The notes under the pieces were generated by a model. The model ran no database searches, had not been told where the DNA came from, and worked only from the letters and a program-made list of their open reading frames with translations. A DNA stretch of 45,307 bases from Lachnospiraceae bacterium (GTDB taxonomy: Bacteria; Bacillota; Clostridia; Lachnospirales; Lachnospiraceae). The translations under genes and the position numbers were made by a program. Below are positions 34,074-43,727 of the stretch, piece by piece; the stretch's first letter is position 1; the number at the start of each line of letters is the position of its first letter. The stretch covers positions 1 to 45,307 of the forward strand of contig JAFLSX010000015.1 in assembly GCA_022510705.1 (NCBI GenBank), given 5' to 3'.

Positions 34074-35041
34074 GGTCCGTTTTCCTCTAACTGTCGTGCA
34101 ATCTCACGGGACAGACGATTGATCACGTCATGCATGCTGCCTTTCATGGTACAGCCAGCTGCCCGGGCATGTCCGCCGCCCCCGAACAAGGAGGCCACTG
34201 CGGAAGCATCCACTAACTCGTTGGAACGCAGGCTGACCTTATATTCCATAAGATCGGTTTCATACAGGAAAATGGCACAATCTACGCCCTTTGTATTGCG
34301 CAGCTGATTCACAATCCCATCCAAATCCCCTTGCTTGACCTGATAAAAATCCATCATTTTTCTGTTGATGCAGCTAAAAATGCATCTGCCATCCATAAAA
34401 CGGATGCTTTCTGTCAGTGCCCTGCCAAGAATCTGATTCTGCAGGTATGTCTTCTGATAAAAACTCTCTTCGATGATCTTTGCAAAATCAAACCCAAATC
34501 CCATCAATTTTGCTGCAATCTGTAAAGTCTCGGGCCTGGTATTGGAATACTGGAAAATACCGGTATCATGTATCATACCCGTATACAGAGCCATGGCAAT
34601 ATCTTCATCCAGCCGCTCTTCTTCCATCAACTCATAGAGGATTTCCGCGGTAGAACCCACTTCGGGCTTTATCACGTTAACATCCCCGCAGCCTTGTGCA
34701 TTGCTGATATGATGGTCAATATTAATTTTCTTTTTAGCGCTTGTAAAATACGGTACCGCTTCTCCCATCCTGTCAGCCACGGTATCCAGCGCAAAAAACA
34801 CATCAAAAGTACCGTTATAGCTGAAGGAGGAGTCAATCTCATTCAGATATTTCAAATGGCGAAAATTATCCGGCGGTGTTTCCAAAAAGAGTTTCACTTC
34901 CACTCCGGGGAGCTGTCTGTGTAAATATAAATACAACGCCATAGAAGAGCCGACGGCGTCCCCGTCCGGCCGTATATGTGTACTGATACCGATACTTGCC
35001 GCACCCGTACATTCCTCTAATAAATTCATGTCTATCTCCAT
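34067..35041 (-). CDS. nrnA: DHH family oligoribonuclease / pAp phosphatase (NrnA)
   Basis: 324 residues. Degrades short RNA (nanoRNA) and hydrolyses 3',5'-pAp to AMP. The DHH motifs are HIRPDGDAVGSSMAL, FFALDTVADR, the namesake NIDHHISNAQG, and MIHDTGIFQYSNT; the C-terminal DHHA1 domain shows SLRSNELVDASAVASLFGGGGHARAAG. Start is uncertain: the ATG at 35041 has AAGGCGG 7 bases upstream, while one at 35029 has GGAG at good spacing; the difference is four residues. The upstream site lies in a small hairpin (GTGACCG/CGGTCAC). Part of the rimP-ribF operon. Confidence 0.93.
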   Translation of the reverse strand: MEIDMNLLEECTGAASIGISTHIRPDGDAVGSSMALYLYLHRQLPGVEVKLFLETPPDNFRHLKYLNEIDSSFSYNGTFDVFFALDTVADRMGEAVPYFTSAKKKINIDHHISNAQGCGDVNVIKPEVGSTAEILYELMEEERLDEDIAMALYTGMIHDTGIFQYSNTRPETLQIAAKLMGFGFDFAKIIEESFYQKTYLQNQILGRALTESIRFMDGRCIFSCINRKMMDFYQVKQGDLDGIVNQLRNTKGVDCAIFLYETDLMEYKVSLRSNELVDASAVASLFGGGGHARAAGCTMKGSMHDVINRLSREIARQLEENGPC

Positions 35042-35044
35042 ACT

Positions 35045-35069
35045 GTGACCGCCTTCTATAAACGGTCAC
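35045..35069 (-). promoter_or_regulatory. Intercistronic hairpin between rbfA and nrnA
   Basis: A perfect 7-bp inverted repeat (GTGACCG/CGGTCAC) with an 11-base loop that contains AAGG of the nrnA ribosome site. No T run follows, so it is not a terminator; it could tune nrnA translation or mRNA stability. Confidence 0.45.
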
Positions 35070-35075
35070 ACTCAC

Positions 35076-35459
35076 TTATGACTCTTTGTCGCTCGATACA
35101 CTCTGTCCGCCGCCAATGACCTCATCAATCCTTTTAGACATATTGACGCCATATTCGATGGACTGGTCCATTATAAAGGTAATCTCAGGGGTATTGCGCA
35201 GATTCACAATGCGCGCCAGCTGGTTCTTAATAAAACCTTCGGCACTCTTTAAACCCTTATAGGTCTCCTCCCGGGCTTTCTCGTCACCCAGTACGCTGAT
35301 CCAGGCTTTGCAGGTCTTTAAATCCGGCGCTACCTCCACAGCCACGACACTGGTCAGGGGACTGATGCGGGGGTCTTTGATACCGCCCCGCAGAATCTCC
35401 GCCAGTGCGCGCTGTACTTCCCCGTTGATACGGGTACTTTTTATGCTGTTCTTTCTCAT
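35076..35459 (-). CDS. rbfA: 30S ribosome-binding factor A
   Basis: 127 residues. Binds the 30S subunit late in 16S rRNA maturation. Family features are the N-terminal [44 protein letters not shown] and the C-terminal [25 protein letters not shown]. The ATG overlaps the infB stop by 4 bases, indicating translational coupling. Confidence 0.95.
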   Translation of the reverse strand: MRKNSIKSTRINGEVQRALAEILRGGIKDPRISPLTSVVAVEVAPDLKTCKAWISVLGDEKAREETYKGLKSAEGFIKNQLARIVNLRNTPEITFIMDQSIEYGVNMSKRIDEVIGGGQSVSSDKES

Positions 35460-38338
35460 CTCGGCACCTCTACCATGATATAAGCCTCTACGATATCCAA
35501 CTCCTGCATCCGGTCAAAACCTTCAAATACAAGACCGCATTCAAATCCTGCCTTTACTTCCTTGACATCATCCTTAAATCGCTTTAAGGAAGCCAGTGAA
35601 CCTTCGTAAATCTGCTCACCCTCTCTGGTAATACGTATATTGCAGCCTCTCTGGAATTGACCATCCAATACATAGGAACCTGCAATATTTCCAACTGCGG
35701 ATGCCTTGAAAATCTGGCGAACCTCCGCATGGCCGATCACTTTTTCCTCGAACACGGGGTCCAACATACCCTTCATGGCCGCTTCAATATCCTCAATAGC
35801 CTGATAGATAACCTTGTACAGTCTGATATCCACGCCTTCTCTTTCGGCAGTTGCTTTAGCGGTTGCATCCGGCCGTACATTAAAGCCTATGATAATGGCT
35901 GCAGACGCACTGGCCAACATAACGTCGGATTCGTTGATCGCACCTACGCCGCCATGGATACATTTTACTACCACTTCTTCGTTGGAGAGCTTTAACAGAC
36001 TCTGCTTTACAGCTTCCACGCTGCCCTGTACATCCGCCTTGACAATCAGGTTTAGCTCCTTTAAATTGCCTTCCTGAATCTGGGAGAACAGATCGTCCAG
36101 AGACATTTTGCTCTTGGTTTCCTCCAGCTTTCTTTCCTTGTTCTGTGCCAGATAAGTATCTGCAAAGGATTTTGCTGTTTTATCGTTTTCATGAGCTAAG
36201 AAGACTTCACCTGCACTGGGTACATCGTTCAGACCCAGTATTTCCACGGGTGTGGAAGGTCCTGCCTCTTTCACTCTTCTGCCCTTATCATCAATCATTG
36301 CACGAACTTTACCGTGGCTGGCACCTGCGGAAATGAAATCTCCCACATGTAAGGTACCTTTCTGTACCAGTACGGTTGCTACGGGACCTCTGCCCTTATC
36401 CAACTCCGCTTCGATCACCAGACCTCTGGCCCGTCTGTTGGGATTGGCTTTTAACTCCAGAATATCCGCAGTAAGCAGAATCGTCTCTAACAGAGACTCG
36501 ATACCCTCACCCGACTTAGCGGATACCGGTACAAACTCCGTACTTCCGCCCCAATCCACGGGAATCAGTTCATATTCCGTCAATTCCTGCTTCACTCTGT
36601 CTACATTGGCGCCGGGCTTATCAATCTTATTGACTGCTACCACAATTTCAATCCCCGCTGCCTTGGCATGGTTGATCGCTTCTACGGTCTGGGGCATAAC
36701 GCCGTCATCCGCAGCCACCACCAAGATAGCAATATCCGTAGCATTTGCACCACGCATACGCATAGCGGTAAACGCTTCATGTCCCGGTGTATCCAAAAAG
36801 GTGATCTTCCTCTCGTTTATGGAAACGGTATAAGCACCGATGTGCTGGGTAATACCGCCGGCTTCCTTATCCGTTACATTCGTTTTCCGAATTGCATCCA
36901 GAAGCGAGGTCTTACCGTGATCGACATGGCCCATTACGCAGATAACGGGAGAACGGAAGATCATTTCCTCCTCCTGCTCCTCTTCTTCCTTTAAGAGTTC
37001 TTCGATCACATCTACTTTTACTTCTTTCTCACAGAGAATTTCATATTCCATGGCAATATTCTCTGCCTCTTCATAAGAAATCTCCTGATTGAGCGTTACA
37101 ATCTTACCCTCTAAAAACAGTTTCTTGATAATGGCGGAAGACTGAATTTTCATCTTGTCCGCCAATTCCTTGATGGTAATGGTTTCGGGAAGCACGATGA
37201 CCTTGATGACTTCCTCCACCACTTCTTCTTTCTTCTTTTCGGGCTTGATGAAGCGGCCGGGCTTATTCTTTAAAGCCTCTTCCTCCTCGTAGATAAAGTC
37301 CTTTTTAGAGCGTTTATCTTTTTCCTGCCCGATACGGCGCTTTTCTTCATCTCTGTGCTTCTCGGCATCTTTGATCGGAGCGTCTGCCACAAAGCCTTTA
37401 CCCTGGCCCGGCTTTCTGAATCCATCTCTCTGGCCGCCACCGCCTCTGTTATCGCGCCCGCTATTGTTATAAGGTCTTTCAGAACCTGCAGAAACGCCAT
37501 TACCACGGAAGCCGCCCTGACCATTGTACGCACCCGTACGGCCGCCGCCTTCCACTCTTCTATCCGGTTTTTGACCCTGGCTTCTTTCGCCTCTGCCATC
37601 TCTGTTTCCATAAGAAGGTCTTTCTCCTCCTGCTCTGTTTACGCTGCCCTGCGCTCTGTCCTGTCTGGGCGCTCTGTTGTCCGTTCTTGCCGCAGCATTC
37701 TCCTGATTCTGCGCCTGTGCCGCAGACTTTTCTGCCGAAGCTGCCGAGCTTCCCTGTGACGGGGTGGACTGGACCATCTGCACACTGGGTGTGGGCGAAG
37801 GGGGAGTCAACGGTTTTATGGGTCTGACAGGAGCTGTCTGCCCCGGTCTGACATTCTGTCCCGGTCTTGCCCCCTGAGCAGGTCTGCCTCCTGCATTATT
37901 GCCACGGAACCCGCCTTGCGGACCGGAAGCCCTGGAGTTCTGAGGATTACTTACAAATATGATCTTCTTTTTCTTTTTCGGAACGTCCTGCTCTTTTTTT
38001 GCAGTCGTTTCTTCCGCCGCAGATTTTTCTGCCTTAGGTTCTGCAGTCTTAGTTTCTTCTGCAGCCTTTTTTGCCACGGCATCCTTTGCTGCGGGTGCTT
38101 CCGCCATGTCTTCCTTAACCGCTTTTTCTTTTTTCTTCGGCTTTTCTTCTTTCACGGTCTCAGCGGCCTTCAATTCTGCACCGCCGCCGAAATGCGTTCT
38201 CACCATTGCGGCAGCGTCCTCTTCCACCGAACTCTGCGCCGCCTTGGCTTCCACGCCCTTATCCTGCAAAAAAGCCAGTACCTCCTTACTGGATACGCCT
38301 ATTTCTTTTGCAAGTTCATGTATTTTAATTTTAGCCAT
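35456..38338 (-). CDS. infB: Translation initiation factor IF-2
   Basis: 960 residues, longer than the usual 700-900 because of a long variable N-terminal part. It brings fMet-tRNA to the 30S subunit and hydrolyses GTP on 50S joining. An N-terminal IF2_N domain (1 to about 55, [20 protein letters not shown]) is followed by Ala/Glu/Lys-rich sequence, then a Gly/Arg/Gln/Asn-rich region (about 130-325). A second IF2_N domain (about 378-430) and the GTPase come next: G1 GHVDHGKT (470-477), DTPGHE, and NKID. Domains II to IV follow, to [16 protein letters not shown] precedes the ATG. It sits 15 bases after ylxQ. Confidence 0.97.
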   Translation of the reverse strand: MAKIKIHELAKEIGVSSKEVLAFLQDKGVEAKAAQSSVEEDAAAMVRTHFGGGAELKAAETVKEEKPKKKEKAVKEDMAEAPAAKDAVAKKAAEETKTAEPKAEKSAAEETTAKKEQDVPKKKKKIIFVSNPQNSRASGPQGGFRGNNAGGRPAQGARPGQNVRPGQTAPVRPIKPLTPPSPTPSVQMVQSTPSQGSSAASAEKSAAQAQNQENAAARTDNRAPRQDRAQGSVNRAGGERPSYGNRDGRGERSQGQKPDRRVEGGGRTGAYNGQGGFRGNGVSAGSERPYNNSGRDNRGGGGQRDGFRKPGQGKGFVADAPIKDAEKHRDEEKRRIGQEKDKRSKKDFIYEEEEALKNKPGRFIKPEKKKEEVVEEVIKVIVLPETITIKELADKMKIQSSAIIKKLFLEGKIVTLNQEISYEEAENIAMEYEILCEKEVKVDVIEELLKEEEEQEEEMIFRSPVICVMGHVDHGKTSLLDAIRKTNVTDKEAGGITQHIGAYTVSINERKITFLDTPGHEAFTAMRMRGANATDIAILVVAADDGVMPQTVEAINHAKAAGIEIVVAVNKIDKPGANVDRVKQELTEYELIPVDWGGSTEFVPVSAKSGEGIESLLETILLTADILELKANPNRRARGLVIEAELDKGRGPVATVLVQKGTLHVGDFISAGASHGKVRAMIDDKGRRVKEAGPSTPVEILGLNDVPSAGEVFLAHENDKTAKSFADTYLAQNKERKLEETKSKMSLDDLFSQIQEGNLKELNLIVKADVQGSVEAVKQSLLKLSNEEVVVKCIHGGVGAINESDVMLASASAAIIIGFNVRPDATAKATAEREGVDIRLYKVIYQAIEDIEAAMKGMLDPVFEEKVIGHAEVRQIFKASAVGNIAGSYVLDGQFQRGCNIRITREGEQIYEGSLASLKRFKDDVKEVKAGFECGLVFEGFDRMQELDIVEAYIMVEVPR

Positions 38339-38353
38339 GCTTCCTACTACCTC

Positions 38354-38674
38354 CTAGTCTTGTAATTCTTCCAGATGTTTGGTTATCGTATGCGCAAGCC
38401 CCTCATCCAACAGGGCTATGGAGGAGCGCTCTTCGGTGCCGATGGCACGCCCTAACTCCTCTTTCGTCCCATAAATATGTATGGGTACTTCATAATAGGA
38501 GCATCTGTCCATAAAGCGCTTCTTGGTGTTGTCAGAGGCGTCCCGGGCCACAACGATCATCATGGCCTTGCCGCCCTTAATGGCATTTTCCGTAGCAAAT
38601 TCCCCACTCACAAGGTTTCTGCCTCTTGCCGCCAATCCCAACAGCCCATATACTTTATTCTGTTTCAAGCTCAC
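38354..38674 (-). CDS. ylxQ: Ribosomal L7Ae/L30e-like protein YlxQ
   Basis: 106 residues of the L7Ae/L30e/S12e RNA-binding fold, with KVYGLLGLAARGRNLVSGEFA, GKAMMIVVARDASDNTKKRF and EELGRAIGTEERSSIALLDEG. It is the standard gene between ylxR and infB in Firmicutes and probably binds a structured RNA (inference from fold). Its start overlaps ylxR by 20 bases. Confidence 0.93.
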   Translation of the reverse strand: MSLKQNKVYGLLGLAARGRNLVSGEFATENAIKGGKAMMIVVARDASDNTKKRFMDRCSYYEVPIHIYGTKEELGRAIGTEERSSIALLDEGLAHTITKHLEELQD

Positions 38675-38927
38675 TAAACTCCTTTTCTAATTCCTCATAA
38701 ACCGCATCCGGAATACTTATCTTGAAGGAGCGCTCTAACCCCTTGTTCTTTCTTGCCTTTTTCAAACATTCCTCACTCTTACAAAGGTATGCGCCTCTTC
38801 CGTTCTTTTTACCTGTAACATCCAAAACAATGGGGCCTTCCGGTGTTTTTAAAACCCGAAGCATCTCTTTTTTGCTTTTCATTTCTCCGCAGCCCACACA
38901 CTGTCTGAAGGGAACTTTTTTACTCAT
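38655..38927 (-). CDS. ylxR: YlxR family protein (RnpM, RNA-binding)
   Basis: 90 residues. Family signature: CVGCGEMKSKKEMLRVLK near the N-terminus and GRGAYLCKSEECLKKA, with the R-G-A-Y block and paired cysteines. YlxR (RnpM in B. subtilis) binds RNase P RNA and modulates its activity in that organism. The start overlaps the end of nusA by 8 bases, and the end overlaps ylxQ by 20. Confidence 0.94.
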   Translation of the reverse strand: MSKKVPFRQCVGCGEMKSKKEMLRVLKTPEGPIVLDVTGKKNGRGAYLCKSEECLKKARKNKGLERSFKISIPDAVYEELEKEFSELETE

Positions 38928-40074
38928 TCTCGGTATCTACATCCTCCTCATAGAATTCCCCGTCTTCATATCCTTCTTCATAATCGTCTTCGTACTCATC
39001 CATATAATCTTCGTAACGGAAGCCGGGTGCATCCTTAGCCTGGGTTTCGGACTTGATGTCAATTTTATAACCGGTCAGTCTGGCTGCCAGTCTGGCATTC
39101 TGCCCCTCTTTACCGATGGCGAGAGAAAGCTGATAATCCGGTACCACCACCTTGGCTGTCTTCTCATCGGGATCTGCGAATACGGCAACGATCTTAGCAG
39201 GGGAAAGTGCGTTCTGAATCAGGTTACCGGGGTTTTCATCCCAGTTCACGATATCGATCTTCTCACCCCGCAATTCCTCTACAATGGCGTTTACTCTGGC
39301 ACTGTTCATACCGACACAGGCACCTACCGCATCTACGTTGGGATTGTTGCTCCATACCGCGATCTTGGTACGGCTGCCGGCTTCTCTGGCAATGCTCTTG
39401 ATTTCTACCGTGCCATCCTTGATCTCGGTCACTTCGGATTCAAAGAGCCTCTTAACCAGTTCCGGATGTGTACGACTGACATTAATACGGGGGCCCTTTG
39501 GTGTATTCTTCACTTCCAGTATATAGACTTTAATACGTTCGGTGGGTTTGAACACTTCTCCGCGCACCTGTTCGCTCTCGCTCAACATAGCGTCCGCCTT
39601 GCCCAGATTGATGCTGATGCTGCGGCCCACATAACGCTGTACCACACCGGTCACTACATCCTTTTCCTTCTCATAATACTGATTGTAAATTACACTTCTT
39701 TCTTCCTCGCGAATTTTCTGCAATATCACATTCTTTGCATTCATGGTGGCAATACGTCCGAACTCCTTGGACTTGATCTCCACTCTCAATAAATCTCCGA
39801 CCTTAGCCTTTGCGGACAGCTCCTTGGCATCCTCTAAGGCAATCTGCAGGCAGTCATCTTCCACATCCTCTGCAACAGGCACCACTTCCTTCTCCGCATA
39901 GCAAAGGAAGTCACAGGTCTCACGGTCGATTTCCACCTTTACATTGTCCGCCTTGCCGAAATGGTTCTTGCAGGCAGTCAACAATGAGTTTTCAATGGCC
40001 TCAAACAACGTTTCCTTGCTGATTTCTTTCTCCTTTTCCAAAATATCCAGTGCTTCCATCAATTCCTTATTCAT
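38920..40074 (-). CDS. nusA: Transcription termination/antitermination factor NusA
   Basis: 384 residues. Binds RNA polymerase and nascent RNA, affecting pausing, termination and antitermination. The N-terminal polymerase-binding domain (1 to about 125) is followed by S1 (about 135-200, DVVTGVVQRYVGRSISINLG) and two KH domains (GSRTKIAVWSNNPNVDAVGACVG; LAIGKEGQNARLAARLTGYKIDI). It lacks the C-terminal repeats of the E. coli protein, as expected for Firmicutes. The last 35 residues are an Asp/Glu/Tyr-rich tail. GGAGG precedes the ATG with a 10-base gap; rimP ends 30 bases upstream. Confidence 0.97.
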   Translation of the reverse strand: MNKELMEALDILEKEKEISKETLFEAIENSLLTACKNHFGKADNVKVEIDRETCDFLCYAEKEVVPVAEDVEDDCLQIALEDAKELSAKAKVGDLLRVEIKSKEFGRIATMNAKNVILQKIREEERSVIYNQYYEKEKDVVTGVVQRYVGRSISINLGKADAMLSESEQVRGEVFKPTERIKVYILEVKNTPKGPRINVSRTHPELVKRLFESEVTEIKDGTVEIKSIAREAGSRTKIAVWSNNPNVDAVGACVGMNSARVNAIVEELRGEKIDIVNWDENPGNLIQNALSPAKIVAVFADPDEKTAKVVVPDYQLSLAIGKEGQNARLAARLTGYKIDIKSETQAKDAPGFRYEDYMDEYEDDYEEGYEDGEFYEEDVDTENE

Positions 40075-40104
40075 TTTCCAATCTCCTCCTAAATTATTGT
40101 ACTT

Positions 40105-40566
40105 TTAAAAATCAAGGGCCAGTTTGATCAACGCTACGTCACTTCTTTGGAATACCATTTCTTTCTCTCCGACCGTAATGGTAATACTGCCGATGTCGTA
40201 GGTCTTTAATATGCCCGAAAATTCTTTGCTCTTGTCGATGGGTCTGTAGGTTTTTACCTCTACCTCTTTGCCCAGACTCTTTTCTAAATGTCTGTCTTTT
40301 TTTAATGTCCTGCCCAGTCCCGGACTGGAAACTTCCAAAATATAGGCATCCTCTATGAAATCTTCCGCATCCAATACATCCGAGAGCGCTCTGCTCACTG
40401 CCTCGCAGTCCTGAATGTTCACGCCTTCCGGCTTATCGATATAGGCGCGCAGATACCAGTTTGTACCTTCTTTTACATACTCGACATCATAGATTTCCAC
40501 ACCCTGCGCCTGTGCTATGGGCGTTAACAGTTCTTCCGCTTTAGCTTCATAAGCCTTTTTGGCCAT
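40105..40566 (-). CDS. rimP: Ribosome maturation factor RimP
   Basis: 153 residues. Needed for maturation of the 30S subunit. Conserved segments are the N-terminal VEIYDVEYVKEGTNWYLRAYIDKPEGVNIQDCEAVSR (two overlapping motifs), the ILEVSSPGLGRTL hinge, and an SH3-like C-terminus (KEFSGILKTYDIGSITITV). It is the first gene of the operon that runs to ribF, with a purine-rich ribosome site and a leader hairpin upstream. Confidence 0.95.
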   Translation of the reverse strand: MAKKAYEAKAEELLTPIAQAQGVEIYDVEYVKEGTNWYLRAYIDKPEGVNIQDCEAVSRALSDVLDAEDFIEDAYILEVSSPGLGRTLKKDRHLEKSLGKEVEVKTYRPIDKSKEFSGILKTYDIGSITITVGEKEMVFQRSDVALIKLALDF

Positions 40567-40609
40567 GTACCCACCCTTCCTTTCAAAATTGCATCACAAT
40601 TTCCTTTTC

Positions 40610-40640
40610 AACAAGAAAGAGTGGCGCTCAGTCCACTCTT
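40610..40640 (-). promoter_or_regulatory. Leader hairpin of the rimP operon, possible attenuator
   Basis: A perfect 8-bp stem AAGAGTGG/CCACTCTT (40640-40633 with 40624-40617) with an 8-base loop, followed on the minus strand by TCTTGTT. It lies about 50 bases before the rimP ATG and about 25 after the predicted transcription start. The interrupted T run makes a weak terminator, as in leaders proposed to give NusA or operon-level feedback by attenuation; unproven here. Confidence 0.55.
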
Positions 40641-40671
40641 ATCTCATACTACTTAGTATTCAACTGTAATC

Positions 40672-40700
40672 AGTGTATACCGAAAAGATTGTAATGTCAA
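40672..40700 (-). promoter_or_regulatory. Promoter of the rimP-ribF operon
   Basis: On the minus strand: -35 TTGACA (40700-40695), 17-base spacer, -10 TACACT (40677-40672). Expected start near 40665, about 100 bases before the rimP ATG. Confidence 0.7.
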
Positions 40701-40742
40701 CAGCTAAATTTGTTTTTTACTATTATTATATTTTAAAATAGT

Positions 40743-40771
40743 TTGTAAAAATTGTATAAAAATGATATAAT
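40743..40771 (+). promoter_or_regulatory. Promoter of the MCP-GH43 pair
   Basis: -35 TTGTAA (40743-40748), 17-base spacer, -10 TATAAT (40766-40771), in a very AT-rich stretch, 55 bases before the ATG. Confidence 0.65.
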
Positions 40772-40825
40772 ATGAATCAATAAAATAGTAATTTTTAATA
40801 ATTTTTATCATTGGAGGATAAGATT

Positions 40826-42289
40826 ATGACGGCATCACAATACAAAAGAGCACATTCGGCCATCTATCCGATTTTGGCTGTTATACTGGTATACGAGGTT
40901 CTCATCATGATTGCCCAGGTCACTACAACATCAGCCGAATGGTACCATTTTCTTCAAATAGGTGTCAGTATAGCAGCGCTGATCATTGCTACGGTCATAT
41001 TCTTCATGAAACGAGAGCAAAAGGTCTGCGGAATCGTAATGCTGTCATGTGCTTCTCTCGCATATGCGGTAATTGTGCTTACCAACAATAACATTATCTG
41101 TTTTGCATATGCGTTTCCCATCTTGTTTTCCACTATGGTACTCTTAAATGTAAGATTTGTGATTGCCGGAGATTCTATTATCATAGGAGCCTGCGTTATC
41201 AGGCTGGTGATGCGATACGGCAGTTCATCCACAGAAGATCAGCGTTCCCTCATAGTGGTTGTGTTTGCCAGCATACTGACATGCTATGCAGCCTCCCGTG
41301 TGGTGAAGCTGTTAATCAAGAACAACGAGGAGAACATCGGGACCATTACCGCTGCTGCCAAAGATCAAGAGGAGAATCATAAGAAGACTATATCTGTTGC
41401 AGAAGAGGTATCCAGACATTTTGGTGATGCTATGGAGATGTTAGACAGATTGAATGAAAGTGTGGACACCAGCAACTTTTCCATGAACAATATTGTCAAA
41501 AGCACCGAGAATACCACTGAAGCTATTCAAGAGCAAGCCAGCATGTGTGCGGAAATTCAGGAACGCACCGACATTGCTGAGCATGCGACCCACAACATGA
41601 TCGAGGCCTCCAAGCGTACCGATGAGAATATAGAAGAAGGCGCCGCAATGGTACGGGAATTGAAAGAACAAGCTCACAATGTGGAGACAGCCAGCAATAT
41701 TACCGTTGAAGTAATTGAAAGCCTGACCCGGAAGGTGTCGGAAGTACAGAGCTTTGTGGGTACAATTTTAAATATTTCCAGCCAGACCAATCTGCTGGCA
41801 TTAAACGCCTCCATTGAGGCTGCCAGAGCCGGAGAGGCCGGTAAAGGCTTTGCTGTGGTAGCTGAGGAGATTCGCCAGCTGTCCGAGCAGACACAAAATG
41901 CTTCCAACAGTATTACCGGTATTATCAAGGAATTGAACAGCGACACCAAGCGGGCTAACGAAAGTATTACAAATTCGGTTGAGTCCGTGGAGAAGCAGAA
42001 TAAGCTGATTGAGGAGACTCGAGAGAAATTTCAGAAAATCAACGAGTGTGTTTCCGAACTTACTGGCAATATCAATAATACAGAACGCGTCATCAAGGAG
42101 ATTTTGGAGTCTACCGGCGTGATCTCCGAAAACATCTCGCAGTTGTCAGCTACCAGTGAGGAGGTTGCGGCTTCCTCCACCGAGGCACTGAAGACTTCTG
42201 AAAATACTGTAGAAAATATGAAAGCATGCCGTACTATCCTGGAGCGGATCAATTCTCTGGTACAGGAACTGCAAACGGCTGCCAAGTAA
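40826..42289 (+). CDS. Methyl-accepting chemotaxis-like signal transducer
   Basis: 487 residues from the ATG at 40826, with GGAGG 8 bases upstream (an earlier TTG overlaps that site). The first about 165 residues contain five or six membrane helices with short loops and no large extracellular domain. A HAMP domain is not evident; a coiled-coil methylation and signalling region follows, with the strongly conserved tip [20 protein letters not shown] and [13 protein letters not shown]. This matches MCP signalling domains that bind CheA/CheW. The sensor is membrane-embedded, so the stimulus may be hydrophobic or energetic (inference). No che genes are in the window. The GH43 gene follows 22 bases downstream. 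Confidence 0.92.
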   Translation: MTASQYKRAHSAIYPILAVILVYEVLIMIAQVTTTSAEWYHFLQIGVSIAALIIATVIFFMKREQKVCGIVMLSCASLAYAVIVLTNNNIICFAYAFPILFSTMVLLNVRFVIAGDSIIIGACVIRLVMRYGSSSTEDQRSLIVVVFASILTCYAASRVVKLLIKNNEENIGTITAAAKDQEENHKKTISVAEEVSRHFGDAMEMLDRLNESVDTSNFSMNNIVKSTENTTEAIQEQASMCAEIQERTDIAEHATHNMIEASKRTDENIEEGAAMVRELKEQAHNVETASNITVEVIESLTRKVSEVQSFVGTILNISSQTNLLALNASIEAARAGEAGKGFAVVAEEIRQLSEQTQNASNSITGIIKELNSDTKRANESITNSVESVEKQNKLIEETREKFQKINECVSELTGNINNTERVIKEILESTGVISENISQLSATSEEVAASSTEALKTSENTVENMKACRTILERINSLVQELQTAAK

Positions 42290-42311
42290 CATTTATTGAG
42301 GTGAGAAAAAT

Positions 42312-43718
42312 ATGTCAAATCCATATTTACCAAACTGGGAATATATTCCTGACGGCGAGCCAAGGGTATTCGGTAACCGGGTCTATGTGTACGGTTCCCA
42401 CGACCGTTCAGGATCGGACCGATTCTGTGACTATGTTTTAAAATGCTGGAGTGCGCCTGTGGACAATTTAAATGACTGGGTATGCCACGGTGATATCTTC
42501 CACACCCGGGCGGATCGGGATCATGAAGCGGATACACCTTGGACAACGGAGGCAAATGAACTGTATGCTCCGGACGTGGTGGAGAAGGACGGTAAATATT
42601 ATCTGTTTGCATACATTGTAGGCTCCATCGGCTGCGTGGCAGTCAGCGACCGCCCGGAAGGGCCGTTTTCTCTGCTTTCTCAATACCGATATACCATCCC
42701 GGAGGAAGTATGCTGCAACGGTTGGTTCATTGATCCGGGAGTGCTGGTGGACGACGACGGCAGGGTCTATATCTATTGCGGTTACGAGCGTTCATTCATG
42801 GCAGAGGTAAACCCGGATAATATGTATGAGATCCTGGACGGAAGCTGCATGGAACATATTATCCCCTGTCAGCCGGCCGAAGCGCCGGGGCAGAGCTCAA
42901 AACCGATGAATCTGCCCACCGTAGAAGGAAGTCCTGTAGCAGATGCATACGGTTTTGACGAAAAAGATGCTCTGTTTTTTGAAGCATGCTCTCCACGCAA
43001 AATCGGCAGCACTTACTACTTGATCTATTCGCCAAAACAAGGCAGCCGTTTGGCATATGCCACCTCGGACAAGCCCACCGGCCCCTTCACATACCGTGGC
43101 TATATTGTGGACAACGGAGTGGATTATCCCGGCGGCAACAACCATGGCTCCGTGGCATGCATTAACGGACAGTGGTATATTTTCTACCACCGCATGACAA
43201 ACGGAACCATCATGTCCCGCCGCGGCTGTGTAGAGAGAATCACAATCCTGCCTGACGGCTCGATCCCTGCCGTGGAAATGACTTCACTGGGGTTTGAAGA
43301 ATCCCTGTCACCGTATAAGATCACACCGGCGGAGCTGGCCTGTGTATTAAAGGGCGGCGCTATGGTGACGGAAAAGAATGTCTTTGAACGCGTGATCACC
43401 GGAATAACAGACGGTTGTGAGATGGGATATAAATATTTTGATTTTGGCGACGATCATTCCAGCAAGACTATGGAATTTGCAGCTCGGGTAAACGGTCTTG
43501 GCTGCAATTGCAAACTGCACATCATTCTGGATGACAGTACGGAAATCGGTGTGTGCGAGATCGGTCCGGATGACGGCATTGTCCGCACAGTGGTGCAAAA
43601 TGTCACCGGACGTCATGCGCTGTATTTTAGGGTCACAACAGAATACAACGGATGGTCCGGTGCCTATTTCATGAACAGATGTCTGTTTGAATTAAAAGAT
43701 TTTGTATTTTTGAAATGA
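42312..43718 (+). CDS. Glycoside hydrolase family 43 protein
   Basis: 468 residues. The N-terminal five-bladed propeller (to about 320) shows GH43 features: Asp31 in VYGSHD (catalytic base position), APDVVEKDGKYYLFAY, FIDPGVLVDDDGRVYIYCG (pKa-modulating Asp) and FFEACSPRKIGSTYYLIYS (acid Glu). The C-terminal about 120 residues form a beta-rich region resembling a carbohydrate-binding module of CBM6 type. Such enzymes remove arabinose or xylose residues from plant polysaccharides. No signal peptide, so it probably acts on imported oligosaccharides. The GAGGTGAG ribosome site lies just before the ATG; co-transcription with the transducer is likely. Confidence 0.9.
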   Translation: MSNPYLPNWEYIPDGEPRVFGNRVYVYGSHDRSGSDRFCDYVLKCWSAPVDNLNDWVCHGDIFHTRADRDHEADTPWTTEANELYAPDVVEKDGKYYLFAYIVGSIGCVAVSDRPEGPFSLLSQYRYTIPEEVCCNGWFIDPGVLVDDDGRVYIYCGYERSFMAEVNPDNMYEILDGSCMEHIIPCQPAEAPGQSSKPMNLPTVEGSPVADAYGFDEKDALFFEACSPRKIGSTYYLIYSPKQGSRLAYATSDKPTGPFTYRGYIVDNGVDYPGGNNHGSVACINGQWYIFYHRMTNGTIMSRRGCVERITILPDGSIPAVEMTSLGFEESLSPYKITPAELACVLKGGAMVTEKNVFERVITGITDGCEMGYKYFDFGDDHSSKTMEFAARVNGLGCNCKLHIILDDSTEIGVCEIGPDDGIVRTVVQNVTGRHALYFRVTTEYNGWSGAYFMNRCLFELKDFVFLK

Positions 43719-43727
43719 GGATGGCAA

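Noticed and set aside
36252..36833. Long open frame on the plus strand opposite infB
   Set aside because: It is antisense to the conserved IF-2 GTPase region, has no ribosome site, and its composition mirrors the infB codons.
42031..42612. Open frame of 193 codons opposite the MCP/GH43 junction
   Set aside because: It crosses two well-supported genes on the other strand, with no ribosome site and no recognisable motifs.
43719..43727. Terminator between the convergent GH43 and radical SAM genes
   Set aside because: Only 9 bases separate the stops and no stem-loop is visible there, so the transcripts may overlap.
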